Part shown: piece after piece, positions 34,718 through 46,038 of the stretch
How the letters are laid out: each line of letters opens with the position of its first letter
Numbering within the stretch: position 1 is the stretch's first letter
Assembly (NCBI GenBank): GCA_002102555.1
Contig: MCFL01000038.1
Span: forward strand, 169,807 to 233,806
DNA length: 64,000 nucleotides
Reading direction: 5' to 3'
DNA from: Catenaria anguillulae PL171
Taxonomy: Eukaryota > Blastocladiomycota > Blastocladiomycetes > Blastocladiales > Catenariaceae
Notes under the pieces: generated by a model
What the model was told of the DNA's origin: nothing
What the model saw: the letters and a program-made list of their open reading frames with translations, nothing else
The model's database searches: none
Made by a program: the position numbers and the translations under genes

Positions 34718-36356
34718 CTAACGACTGACGTAAACCACCCGGTTCGGGGTTCCCTTGAGATCCCCTTTGATGGCGCCCTCAGTTGCATGTGCAAGAATGC
34801 GGTCCACGACTTCCTGCGGCGTCAGCCGCGGTTCTTGACCCAGAATAAGCGCAGCCGCACCGGAAACGTGCGGAGCAGCCATGCTAAGTAAATGATGGAC
34901 ATGCACACTCGGGTAAGTTGGCATACCTCGAGAAAGGTAGGCAAGAGTGGCCAGACAAAAGTACCTGGTTCCCGACATCGTCGCGTTCACATAATTGCGC
35001 CCATCCATCCCAGCAGATACAATGTCGGTTCCCGGCGCGGCAACTGTGAGGTGAGACGGAAATGCACCTACGTCAATGACAGATTGAGAAACTGATTGCA
35101 AAGACATTGCATGACGTACTTTGTACACAGCTTCCAACGTTGGAGTAACTGGCAAGTGATTCGCCATTCGGCGCAAGAGCGGCAACGGTCAACCCGAGAG
35201 GCACACGGCCAGGGGCTGCAGTGCAGGCATCCTTCCTGCATCAGTCGAGGTGCAAATCTTGAGTGCCACGGCTTTGCTGTAGGCAATGGAATGGTGGACC
35301 GGAAACATACTTGGAGTTTCCTGCCGACTTGACGATGACACATCCGGACTCGAACAATGCAGTGGCTGCCTTTTCCAAGGCGGTTATTTCATCCGAAGGC
35401 TGGTTGGGAACGTTGAATCCGAACGACATGTTGCAAACCGCCGTCTTTCCCGACGCGCGAATCTCATTGGCTGCAAAGACCATTCCGAACACCGCCTCCG
35501 ATGCCGTACCTTGCCCGCTCATATTGAAGATTTTTATGGCGCGAATGCGAGCACGCTTGGCGACACCATGCTGGATGCCGGCGATGGTGCCAGCAACATG
35601 GGTTCCTATGTCGAGGGAGTTGAGGGTACATCGCATTGTTGTTATTCATGCAACAACGCCATGAGGTTATTTCAGAGAAACATACCATGACCGAACCCAT
35701 CTTCCATCGGCTCCCAACCTGTGATGGCTTTGAAAACAGACTTGGAGCGTGATTCCTTGTCGATTCCACGAAACTCAGGATGTCGCGATTCAACACCTAT
35801 TGATCGAAGACCAAGTTCAGCCAAGACGACATGGGCAGTCACGTCGGGAGCGCAACGAAAGCAACGCACCGCTGTCAAGTACATACACATCGACGCCTTC
35901 ACCTTGCTTGTCTGGGAACGCATAGTTGCCTTGCACACCCACGCGGTGCGAAACACGAGCGAGACCCCAGCTGGGCGGGTTCAATTGCGTCGTTTCAAAC
36001 AACTCCAGAATGTAGTCGGGCTCAATGGTAGCAACTTGGCCATTCGCCTTGAGCTTGTGGACCATGTCATCGGTTAGAGTTCCGGTCACGGCCTTGAAGG
36101 TCGAACCGATCGAGACCTGCCTGCCAAACTTGGACACGATGCCGCCATCTTTGGTGCTTGAGTCACGTTCGCGGGCCATTTCGGATTGCAGCGCCCGGGA
36201 AAACTGGGCAAGGTTGGCCGTGGGCTTGAGGGTGACAATGTACTGGTTAGGTACGACATGAGAATGAGCTCCCGTCCCCGTCGGCGCGGCCGCGGCGGGG
36301 CTAATCGATGTGGCGACAGCAAGACCGATCGAGGCGATGAGGGCGAGCAACTTCAT
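34718..36356 (-). CDS. Subtilase paralogue C, proteinase K-like, 417 aa
   Basis: Six exons (36356-35870, 35796-35686, 35605-35311, 35235-35120, 35043-34965, 34883-34718) join in phase. The signal peptide is MKLLALIASIGLAVATS, followed by a propeptide with the conserved DDMVHKLKANGQVATIEPD segment. The catalytic Asp lies in VYVLDSG, His in DGFGHG-THVAG (split by an intron), Asn in SAGNSKKDAC and Ser in SGTSMAAPHVSG. The fifth exon is 79 nt rather than 70, giving three extra residues near SAGMDGRNYVNATM. All catalytic residues are intact. The start is fixed by the shared MKLL opening of the family. Confidence 0.92.
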
Positions 36357-37020
36357 GGTGCCGGGGCGGATCAAGGGTACTCGTCCAATGGGGCTGGCAG
36401 TATTGAACAGACCGCTTTAAGGCGATGGTGCCGCCCAGTATTTGAGAACATTTTCTTGCAGCTGGGTTCATGGTCATTCGCCGTCTCCCAACTGTCCGGC
36501 GCGACATTGCGGTATATACTACTGCATGAAGGAACATCAGCCTGGTATCACTACAATTTGAGGACCAAGTGCCTGCATGTGTTGTGTTGAACGTCGCAAA
36601 CAGCAGGTACCGAGGTGGATCATGCGGTGCAAATAATTTCTCGACTTACACAGCTGACGCATTCATTGCGCATACATTTACATTCTACATAAATGGCGAG
36701 CGTCGATTTGAAACGGCATCGGCGGGAGGTGGAAAAACGTGTCAGCCGTTGTGACGGTGCACCTCACTTTAATCATGAATGATGTTTGTATCGAGGCATG
36801 TCTCACCCATGTCTCACCAAACGATTGCCCGGCTTGCGAATGTACATACTCGTGCTGCTGAATACCGTACGTTGACTAACACCCGAGCATAATGCGCACA
36901 AGAATCAGCGATTCAAACGGTCTGCAGCTCACAGGTTTCATTTCACTTGTATCACTACGCAGACACACCCACCACCTCCAACGAAATGCAGTCGTCATTC
37001 ACACCAACTCGACAATCGAC
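36357..37020. other. Intergenic between subtilases C and D
   Basis: 664 bp that should hold the promoter of C. Only short ORFs with no family match; no repeat seen. Confidence 0.5.
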
Positions 37021-38612
37021 TTATTGGCCGACGTAAACGACACGGTTTGGTGTTCCGTTCAGCCCACTCGTAATCACCCCCTGCGACGCACGAGAAAGAA
37101 TCCGATCCACAACCTCCTGAGGCTTGAGCCAGGGTTCTTGGCCGAGAATGAGAGCAGCAGCGCCGGCAACGTGTGGAGCGGCCATGCTACAATGCAAAGA
37201 GAGGTGAATGGGGTCAGTGCAGTTCACTGAGCTACGCCTGCACAGAGAGACATGTCTATACATACCTGGTGCCGCTCGCAACCTTGTAGCTGTTGTTGAT
37301 CCATGCCGAAGAGATGCTCGAACCGGGGGCAACAACTGTGATGATAACAGTTTGCATGGTGTCAGCCGTCAAGTTCAATTCTATTGTTCATTTCCAAACA
37401 ACGCACTGTTGACGCAGCGACCAAAGTTGGAATAGCTGGTATCGATGGATTGGCCGTCGGCAGCGAGCCCAGCCACGGTGAGGCCTTGGCGTGTGCGAGC
37501 GGGCGTCACGTTGCATGCATCCTGGCTGTTTACATGCGCGAGTCAGTAAACGACAGAGAACAATGCAATCCAACACAGGTCCATACCTTTCATTTCCTGC
37601 AGCCTTGACAACCACACAGCCAGCCTCAAACAAGGCTGCGACCGCCTTTTCTTGCGCATTCAAATCGGGCGAGTTCCTGTACCCAACACCATAGGACATG
37701 TTGCACACGGCCGTCTTGCCCACCCTGCGAATCTCGCGTGCAACCCATTCCATGGCGCGAATGGTACCAGAAGTGGACCCAGTCCCGTCCTTTTCCAGTA
37801 CCTTGACGCCGTGCACACGGGCACGTTTGGCGACACCGTAGCGGGTTCCGGCAATGGTACCGGCGACGTGAGTGCCTGTGGGGAACAGGGCGGAATGAGT
37901 GAGCCACTTGGCATTCATCGCGAAAGAAGTGGAGTGAAATGAACCTACCATGGCCGTGTTCATCATTAGGAGTCCATTGTGCCTCGGACCGGAATGGGGC
38001 AAAAGAGCGGGGCTGGCCAAAGCCGCGGAACTCGGGATGATTCGGTTCGATGCCTGTCCAGTGGACGAATCAGGGCGTGAGACGACGCGAAGTGAAACCA
38101 TAGAGTCGCCATTCATTTGGAACAGACGGACCAGTATCCAAGACATAGACATCCACGCCATCACCCTGCTTGTCTGGGAACGAATAGCTGCCTTGGTTGC
38201 CCGTGCGTCGCGAAATGCGAGCCAAACCCCAGCTCGGCGGGTTGATTTGCGTTGTTTCGAACGCGCGCACAATGTGGTCAGGCTCGACGCTGGCAACTTG
38301 GCCGTTCGCTTTGAGTTTGCGAACCATGTCCTCGGTAAGCACACCAACCACGGCCTTGAATGAGGACCCGATGGTTACTTGGTGGCCCAGCGTTGGCATA
38401 ACGCCGTCGGTAGCGGTGGCGGATTCGCGCTCGCGCGACATTTCCGATAGCAGGGCGCGGGAAAACTGGGCCAGGTTGGTCGTCGGCTTGAGCGTGACGA
38501 TGTATTGATTCGGCACAACGTCGGGTTGCGCACCAGTCGGTGCAGCAACAGTGGGGCCAGACATGGACAGCAAGGCAAGGCCGATGGTGGAGAAGAGGGC
38601 GAGTAGTTTCAT
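37021..38612 (-). CDS. Subtilase paralogue D, proteinase K-like, 409 aa
   Basis: Six exons (38612-38132, 38053-37949, 37875-37587, 37525-37407, 37335-37266, 37186-37021) join in phase. The signal peptide is MKLLALFSTIGLALLSMSG and the propeptide carries EDMVRKLKANGQVASVEPD. The catalytic Asp lies in VYVLDTG, His in DEHGHG-THVAG, Asn in AAGNESQDAC and Ser in SGTRMAAPHVAG or SGTSMAAPHVAG depending on the codon formed at the splice. Joining AG to C gives Ser, as in the paralogues. The last exon encodes the shared tail QEPWLKPQEVVDRILSRASQ. It is the first gene of the - strand array in reading direction. It should be an active secreted protease. Confidence 0.92.
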
Positions 38613-39603
38613 TGTGCGGGGGTCTATTTTCTGGTCGATCTATGGGTAAGCAAACGCTGGAGGACTCATTACGTTGATCCGAGGCGGGAGGGTCTGTCGC
38701 CTACTATAAGTATTCTTAATGGATGGTCCGTTCGTGCAAGTTGGCGGTCTCGGGGCTCAACTTTCTCGGCCTCTGGCTGCTTCCTGCAGCCAAGTGTAGA
38801 AGTGTTTCAGCTTCCTTACGCTGCGTCCAATGTAATTGAGTGCGGTTGATGATTGCAGGCACCATGCATGCATGAATGCGTCTCGGATCGAGGTGAGAAT
38901 TCTCCGGCTTACGCATGTCGTTTTGATTTGAAACAGTGCGAGAACGGTGGATACAACGCCTCCTTTGTGTCTGGCCCATGATTGCCTCACCAGATGATGG
39001 CAAGTATTGACAGATGGCTAAACCTCCCTGAACTTTATCGGCCATGTACCATGCTCGAATCAGGAATACTCAAACATATGAGAGGAATTGGTCGACGAAA
39101 TGCGGGTGAGTTGCACCAGCACCTGGTTGCAGAGCCTAAGTCTCCTGGAAGGCTCCCAGCTTTTCGCAAGCGAGGGCAATGAGGTGCCGTGTTGCGATAA
39201 AAACACCATTGATCAAGTCAGCATACCGTAATGTCCTTCATAAGGTCACTTGTGACTTTACAAGTCAGGAGCAATTTATAAATCTCAGCGCTCTGTTTTT
39301 CGTAAGGTCCCGCGAGTTTACGTGTGAATGCATGCATGATGGTGTCCATGAATATGTACATGCGGTCTGCTGCGGACAAGAACGATAATGCTCCCAGCTT
39401 CCAGAAGCATGGTCGAAACCGCCACGCCACACGAAAATGAGCAATGAGCGGGCCCTCGATCTTTTGGACTGACGACAATGAAAGAAGGGCTTGAGCGATC
39501 GACAAATACAGAGTAATGTTGCGAGACAGATTTTACGTGAGCCTCGTCTCCACCAAGGCCACTTGCATCGATATACCCAGTGCACTCACACCAGCATCAT
39601 ACC
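38613..39603. other. Intergenic between subtilase D and the DCAF7-like gene
   Basis: Divergent promoter region of nearly 1 kb. No recognised coding, RNA or repeat feature. Confidence 0.5.
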
Positions 39604-41107
39604 ATGGACACAACGTCGGCCACCAGCAGCGCCAATGCCGCCTACCTGTCGTCGCCGTCGGCGCCCCCAGCCTCCTCTGCCGGCGGCCACTCGCACGCTT
39701 CCACGCACCACATGTACCACGCCGTCCAGCCGGCATCGCACCATCAGCACCACCTGCCCGCGCCCTCTGGTCCCGCTGCTGGCTCCACTTCCGCCGGATC
39801 GCACCTGCCCCTCAGCCCAACCGCCGGACCTGGCCCCGTCCACGCTTCGGAAATTGTCATGCCGTGGCCACGTACGCCATGGCCTGGACCAACGGCATGC
39901 GCGACCGGCCCGGGCTATGGCCTTGGGCTCTTTCAATGTGCATCCGCCACCAAACGCCTCCTCGGGCATGAACGGAGGGGGCGGATCGGCCTCGGCTGGT
40001 GGTGGCGGCGGTGGCGTGGCGGACAACAAGCTGTGCATTGTCGAGCACGATCAGCGCGGAGATGCAGCCATGATTGCGTCTGTTGCTGAGGCGCCCCATC
40101 CGTATCCGATTTCCAAAGTGCAATGGGCGCCCGCGTCCAGCTCGTCGCCAAATCTGCTGGCCACATCGGGAGATTACTTGCGGATATGGCGGTTTTGGAG
40201 GGTCCAGTGCGGGAGCAGATTCAAGTGATGGCCTGGTTGTGGAATCGTTGCTTGCCAATGTACGCCCGCGCCTCCCTTTTTACTCTTGTTGCCTTGTTCC
40301 GTCACGGTCTGATCTGTTTGCCCGATTGTTTGAATTTTTTCTTGTTGCTTAGCAATCCAAAGCAGACCTTGTCGCCCCACTCACCGCATTTGACTGGAAC
40401 GAAACGTCGCCCAACCTTGTGGTCACCTCCTCCATCGACACGACCTGCACTGTCTGGGATGTGACAACGGCCCAAGCGAAAACGCAACTCATTGCCCACG
40501 ACCGCGAAGTCTTTGACGTTGGCTTTGCCTCAGGCACGGCCGATATTTTCGCGTCTGTGGGTGCCGACGGATCCGTCCGCCTGTTTGACCTGCGCGCCCT
40601 CGAACACTCCACCATCATTTACGAGCACCCGCAATCTGCGCCGCTGCTGCGCGTTGCTTGGAACAGGCAAGACCCAAACTACCTTGCCGTGGTCGCCTAC
40701 GAGTCGCACTCGATCCACATTCTCGACGTGCGCGTCCGTCCGTGGCCGTGGCCGAACTGGCAGGACACACCACGTGTGTGAATGCCGTTGCCTGGCACCC
40801 GAAAAACTCTGGGTACTTGATGTCGGCGGGCGACGATGGGCGCGTGCTCGTGTGGGATGTGGGAGCGCCGACGCCCGCACGCAAGGGCGCGGGTGGGGCC
40901 GCCGCTGCCGTGGGCGGGTCGGCGACGTTGGGCGGGTCGGCCGCTTTGGCGGCGTCGGCCACCGGGTCCGAGCCCGCTGTTTATGCGCCGCTGTTGGCAC
41001 ATGCGCCACATCCCCAAGGTGCCGAAGTGGAGAACTTGTGCATTTCGCATTTGGCCGATTGGGTCGCCGTCACGGCTGCCTCTCAGGTCAAGCTCTTGAG
41101 GCTGTAA
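39604..41107 (+). CDS. DCAF7: DCAF7/TTG1-family WD40 protein, reading frame apparently disrupted
   Basis: Homology to DCAF7 (HAN11/AN11/TTG1) is strong and collinear. ATYAMAW, ALGSFNV, LLATSGDYLRIWRF, APLTAFDWN and TSSIDTTCTVWD come first. KTQLIAHDREVFDVGFASG, DIFASVGADGSVRLFDLRALEHSTIIYE and RVAWNRQDPNYLA follow, then GHTTCVNAVAWHP and WVAVTAASQVKLLRL. One real intron (40260-40352, GTACGC...TTAG) joins LLAN to QSKADLV. However, the homology changes reading frame near 39865, 39920, 40190 (in a T run) and 40735, without splice sites to explain it. The likely start is 39604, giving a His/Ser/Pro-rich extension before the WD40 part. DCAF7 scaffolds DYRK/HIPK kinases and associates with CUL4-DDB1. 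The shifts suggest assembly indels or recent decay. Confidence 0.75.
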
Positions 41108-42375
41108 AGGCGGTGCCATCAAGGACTCTGGGAGCTTGTCCGTGGATACGTGTGCATGGTGTTAAGCAGGTGGATGTGAGGTCAGGGTCTGATTGTCTGT
41201 GTTGAGAGCTTGTTTGTGCCGACGAAAGTATTCTTGGTATGCAATAGAAAGGATTATCGCACGCATCCAACAGTCCTCTACGATCATGAAATTAACATTG
41301 TTTTGACGGCAAGCTGTGCAGAAGAGTGGTGGAAGTCAAACCACTGGCAACCTCGGACAGATTCGCTGCCTTCACGACAAGCACCAATATTGGAACGTCG
41401 AGCTGAATGCCACTTTTCGTAAAGCTCCCGCATACAATGTGTGTCGTTCGGTTTGTGGCACCAATGTGTGGTGGGAGGGAAACGATTTCAAATAAGTGGA
41501 CGAAAGTTGCTTCTGTCCTGCACAGTGCACTTCTCGTTCTTTGCAACCATGATTCGATTAGCCACAATTGCGCCTCGTGGGTCCTGTGGCGTTCCAAGTG
41601 AGACAGCAAATCAAAGATAAATATTCTCCGATCGGCGTGCTAAGAATGTCATCACCGTTGGCACCAGCATGCTGGAACTGCTGGCGGCCCCAGGACAAGT
41701 CCAGTCGGTGGTATTTTCGGCAAAGTCATTGGCGATTGACCAACTGCGGACCCTCCTCCCTTCGTATCCTCTTGGACTGTAGCGAATGAATGCATGACCG
41801 GCCGTAGCCAGAGATTTCTGTCCAGCAAGTAGTATTATTTTCCTGTCGCTGCTTCTCCGTCCTTTGCCAGCCCGTTACCAACTCTGTTTGAAAAGCACGG
41901 CCAGTTGCCACTTTGCCAGGCACTGTCGCGCCAATCCAGCTCCTTGTTCGCATTTTGCAACGAGTCAAGGTTTGGCCCTCTTCATTTCATTCTCGCCGCC
42001 GGCCGCCCTTGCCTCGCCAACGAACGGCGTGTTTTTCACACACTCGCATTGGCATTGTTCTTGACCTGGGTCCATCGCTCTTCCGCTGGCGCCTATATAT
42101 GTACCTGCCTCCAGTGTCCGCAGCAATTTGTTGCGACAAGTCAATTTTCCACCGCCTCGGTCCCTTTCCTGCGAGCGTGGCCCTTCATCCACGGATCGGA
42201 TACAAGTACCGCAAGCAACCCGCACTCAGCCGCCTCCGAGTTCGAGCATCCATCGACCATCTGAATCTGGCCACCTCCACCCGTTCTGCCAGCGCCTTTC
42301 GTCCGCCTGTCACGTTGCATCATTTGTCCCACTCTGAACGTACATTCGGTACTGAACTGCACTGTACTGTGCGCC
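41108..42375. other. Intergenic before the membrane-protein gene
   Basis: 1.27 kb with only short, domain-free ORFs. Bases about 41900-42375 may be 5' leader of the downstream gene. Confidence 0.5.
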
Positions 42376-44014
42376 ATGCCAACCATCTTCCCACCACCAA
42401 CGCCGACCTCGGGCCCTGCAAATCCGACCCCGATCGCCAGCCCCGATGCATCCGCCGCCGCCTTTGCCCCCGCCGCCGCCGCCAGTGCGGCCAAGTCCAC
42501 GCCACCGCCCCAGTTTGTCGGTCACCCATACGCGCAGCCGTTTCCAGACAAGTACTCGACGCTGACGACTGACATGATGCTGGGCATCATGGGCATCTCG
42601 CTGGTCTTGTCGCTGCTGGCATTCCTGTGGTCCATATCGCACTACTTTCGGCTACGCACGCCATTCAACTTTGCCGTGGTGTTGCTGGCTGTGTTTTTCA
42701 TGGGCAACGACTTGTCGTACTGGTCGTTTGTGGCTTTGTGGAAGGACGATGTCGTCATGCCATATGTGTGGGAGGTGATTCGTGGATCAACAAGTTTGTT
42801 GGCGGCAACGCATATCACTGGTCCGTTCCAACTTGGATGCTCTTCTTTCATTTGAGGTGGGTGGGCGGGCAGGATGAGACATTGTGTCTCAAGTCTCGCA
42901 TTGTTGACCGCACGCAATCTCGCGCTGGAAAAAAAAAAAAAAAGCGCATGTGTTGACTCCCTCATGCGCATTTTCCTGCCTTGCCGCAACATAGGTCTGT
43001 CACTGTACCGTTTCGCAATCTTTAGTGAAACCGCCTTTGCCTCCTGGTACACGCGCACCATTCGCAATATCCTGCTGGTCCTCAACTACCTCTTGGCGAT
43101 GGCCATTGGCGGGTTTCTCATTTACACGTACCTCGACCCGTTTGTCCCACACCATGACACGCGGCGGTTACCGGGCCTGGGCATCATTCTCGTTTGGGTT
43201 CGTTCCCTCGTCGGGCCCGTACTTCAAATTTGGCCGTTGCAATTCACTCACATCCCATATGTGTCCATGGTAGACTGTCCTGATTGACGTTGGCGTCATG
43301 ATCCTGACCTTCATTTGCGTGCTTCGCATCCAACGCCAAATCGGTCTGACGCTAGCCGAATTGCGCGCCAAAATTGCCCGCGTCATGGGCTCGATTGTCG
43401 TCATGACATTGTCGGGAGGCATTGGCATCTTTGCGTACGCTTGGGATGCGCAATCGTCCACCTATGTACGTGTCCCGTGCCTTTGTGTTTGCTGATAGTC
43501 AGTCCCGTTTTATTTATTTTTTTTGTTGTCTCACTCACTCTTTGCTGTATGTACATAGCGCGGCGGGTCGATTGGCGGCATCATGGCGCGCATCTACCTC
43601 TTGTGCGCCATGGTCGTTTGGGACTTGATCGTGTCGATTGTGCGCGGGTCGGCCAACCCAAAGTTGCCGAGCAACATTGACCAGCGGTATGGGTCCGGGT
43701 CGGCCGGTTTGGGCAGTGGTGGTGGCCGAGGGTCGCAGCACGGCCGGGCGTACCACAGCGGCACCGGTAGCGGGGCGTACACTACCAACAGCAGTAGCGG
43801 CGGCACGTACGCGCACTCGTACTCGACCACAAGTCAGCAAGGTGGCGGGTATCAGTCGTATCCGTTGTCGGAAAAGCCAACTTTGGAGTCGGTGAGCACG
43901 GGTATGTTGGGTGATCGTCTTGGGCCGAGTTCTTGTGCTGGATAGGGAGCGATACTGACCGTTCCGATTCCTTGATGATTGTTTGGATTGCACATAGCGT
44001 CCAATCGGGTTTAG
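42376..44014 (+). CDS. Multi-pass membrane protein, putative 7TM receptor, about 388 aa
   Basis: A fully in-phase model uses exons 42376-42793, 42995-43191, 43274-43465, 43559-43901 and 43998-44014. It has a Pro/Ala-rich N-tail and then hydrophobic segments MLGIMGISLVLSLLAFLWSI and FNFAVVLLAVFFMGNDLSYW. Further segments are NILLVLNYLLAMAIGGFLIY, GIILTVLIDVGVMILTFICV, GSIVVMTLSGGIGIFAYAW and IYLLCAMVVWDLIVSI. A Gly/Ser/Tyr-rich tail follows. That makes six clear helices. The first intron (42794-42994) contains an open stretch, NAYHWSVPTWMLFFHLR, that looks like the missing third helix and would give seven if retained. The order and Trp/Pro pattern suggest a 7TM receptor, but I cannot place it in a known class. 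The last 17-nt exon is likely but could be replaced by reading through to 43945. Confidence 0.68.
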
Positions 44015-44406
44015 TTAGATCCCAGCTATGTATAGGTAGATGTTTGTACTTTGAGCACGTCAAGTTGCTCATTCACTTGACCGGATTTGCTGTACTCTCC
44101 ACTCCTAAACGGCGTTGCTGTCTCTTTGTGTCCTGTACAAACCAAACCCGTGGCGATTTGATTTTTGTGTTGATGGTCTCTTCCCTAACCTCCCTTGCAG
44201 GGAAAATACATACATACCCGACAATTCAAAGCATTTTCATGTACATATGTACTCTCTCGCCTCGAGACGTGTGCACAATACGATCATTGCAGACGCACGG
44301 TTGTTGCGCCTGACAAAAGGAGAATCCATTGTGGTCTGAACCCCACAACAACAACGAACGGGTTTGATTCAACAACACCAAAAGCATTCAGTGTACATAC
44401 ATATGC
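44015..44406. other. Convergent 3' region
   Basis: Lies between the 3' ends of the membrane-protein gene and the CAF-1 p60 gene. No coding signal recognised. Confidence 0.5.
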
Positions 44407-46038
44407 CTACCCACTGGCGTTTGGCCCAGATCCACCCGCAGCACTCGAATCCAAGGTGGTTGTCGGTGGCGACGGCGCAGCAAACGCGGAAATGAGCGTG
44501 GGCTGAATGCGCTTCTTCTTGACTTGCAAGACATGGACTTGTGGCTGTTCGGGTTGCACTTGCCCCACATTGGGCACCACGTGTGCTGCCGCGGCCGTCG
44601 CACCGGTGCTTGCACTCGTCGCACTCGCTGCTGAAACAGGGGCGCCAAAGGGATACTCTGGGTCGCCCACTTGAACCTTGCGCAACCACTCCCTATCTTT
44701 GGCGTCATCCGCCAGCATAATGAGCGAACAGTATCCGTCGTGGGAGGCGGCCACAAGCACATTGCCGTTGGGCGACCAAGCAATGTCTTGATACCGGTAC
44801 ACATGCAGGTTTTTCAGCACGGCCAAGGGCAAGTCCAAGTGGCTCGTGTCGTACAAGACAAGGGCGTCGTCGGATCCGACGGCAAAGAGCATGCGGTAGG
44901 GCAGGGCGAGGGACTTTGGTGCAGGTTGGGACGCGGCTGACGAGTGCGGATGAAAAAAGGTCGGGCAGAACCGGATGCACCATGCGGGTGAAGCGTAGCC
45001 GGGTAGCGAAAGTGATGGCTGGGCCAATGGAACGAGTGCGCGCGTGTACACGTGGACGGCATGTGGAGGTGCGGTTGAAGTTGTGTCGGTTGGGGCGTTG
45101 TTGGGGGCCAAGGCGAGCAATCCTGCGGGTGTCACGAGCAAAGATCCGTCGGGCGAAAATGCTAGCCGCCGGAAAAACGACGTGGACGTAGTCGTTGGGT
45201 CCGAATAGAGTTTGCTAGCGGCGCCATTCTTGCACTCGGCCACTTTTTTCAGTACGGCCACCTTCCTCCCTGCAGCACCGGGCACAGCTTGCATGGTGAC
45301 GGCGTACACGTACACGGCCCGGTCCACGGCTTGCGTGGCCACCAATTGTCCCCTCGGGTCCCAGGCAACCCCTTGGATCACGTCCGAGTGGTCGTGCGCG
45401 GATCCAATGACTTGCGCGGTGCTGCTCGTCCCCGCGCTGCTGCTACTCGAGGCGGTGGGCGGGGGCGGTACTTGCCAGATGCGTAAAGTTTGGTCGGTGC
45501 CGACCGAAGCCAGGTACTTGCCGCAAGGTGACCAGGCGATGTCGTTGACTTCGTGCTTGTGGCCTTGCAGGACGTGTGTGGCGCGCCAGTGTTCCTTGTA
45601 GTCGCTGGGGTCTTCGTCTGTGTCGCCTCCCGCGAGCGTGGCGTGGAAGGTCGGGGTGGGAGAGGGCGACCATAGCAGAATGGATCCGGCATTGTCGGCC
45701 GAGGCGAGGCGAACAGCCGAGGTTGAGGTTGACGTTGACGTTGACGTTGACGTTGACGTTGGGGAGGGAGCCCAGCGGACAATGTTGACGCCGGCCAGGT
45801 GGCCGTGGAGGGTGGAGAGGAATGAGACGGAATCCGTATCAGAATGAGAATGAGAATCAGATGAGGATGAGGATGAGGATGAGGATGAGGATGAAGAAAT
45901 GGCCCAGAGGCGGACGGCATTGTCCTGGCCGGCAGTGGCAAACTTCAAGATGAGTGGATCACTCGGGGAAGGGCAGAAGTCGAGCGACGAGATGGACTGG
46001 GCCTTGTGCCAGGCAATCTGGACGGTTTTTGCGTACAT
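44407..46038 (-). CDS. CAC2: Chromatin assembly factor 1 subunit p60 (CHAF1B/Cac2), 543 aa
   Basis: A single exon. I chose the ATG at 46038 because MYAKTVQIAWH aligns with the family start (MKVITCEIAWH). WD40 repeats follow: SLDFCPS...FATAGQDNAVRLW, LHGHLAGVNIVRWAP, LQGHKHEVNDIAWSPCGKYL, HDHSDVIQGVAWDPRGQLVAT and SFFRRLAFSPDGSLLVTPAG. Later blocks are LALPYRMLFAVGSDDALVLYD and LHVYRYQDIAWSPNGNVLVA...SHDGYCSLI. The SFFRRL-FSPDGSLL-TPAG block is diagnostic for CAF-1 p60 rather than HIRA. CAF-1 deposits newly made H3-H4 on replicating DNA. The protein has Ser and Ser-Thr low-complexity insertions between repeats and an Ala/Ser-rich C-tail. It is divergently transcribed from CAND1. Confidence 0.92.
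   Translation of the reverse strand: MYAKTVQIAWHKAQSISSLDFCPSPSDPLILKFATAGQDNAVRLWAISSSSSSSSSSSSSDSHSHSDTDSVSFLSTLHGHLAGVNIVRWAPSPTSTSTSTSTSTSTSAVRLASADNAGSILLWSPSPTPTFHATLAGGDTDEDPSDYKEHWRATHVLQGHKHEVNDIAWSPCGKYLASVGTDQTLRIWQVPPPPTASSSSSAGTSSTAQVIGSAHDHSDVIQGVAWDPRGQLVATQAVDRAVYVYAVTMQAVPGAAGRKVAVLKKVAECKNGAASKLYSDPTTTSTSFFRRLAFSPDGSLLVTPAGLLALAPNNAPTDTTSTAPPHAVHVYTRALVPLAQPSLSLPGYASPAWCIRFCPTFFHPHSSAASQPAPKSLALPYRMLFAVGSDDALVLYDTSHLDLPLAVLKNLHVYRYQDIAWSPNGNVLVAASHDGYCSLIMLADDAKDREWLRKVQVGDPEYPFGAPVSAASATSASTGATAAAAHVVPNVGQVQPEQPQVHVLQVKKKRIQPTLISAFAAPSPPTTTLDSSAAGGSGPNASG
45728..45890 (-). repeat. Coding microsatellites in CAC2: (GTTGAC)n and (GATGAG)n on +
   Basis: Bases 45728-45761 hold five full GTTGAC units plus a partial one, encoding a Ser-Thr run on -. 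Bases about 45861-45890 hold GATGAG-type units encoding a serine run. Both lie in loops of the first WD40 repeats. Confidence 0.8.

Noticed and set aside
43192-43273. Reading through 43192 as an extracellular loop (FKFGRC...MCPW)
   Set aside because: It meets a stop. Splicing out 43192-43273 (GTTTGG...GGTAG) restores phase and joins two halves of one membrane helix.
45728-45890. Tandem hexamers as a possible satellite or regulatory repeat
   Set aside because: They are in frame within the CAC2 coding exon and encode Ser/Thr runs, so they are coding microsatellites.
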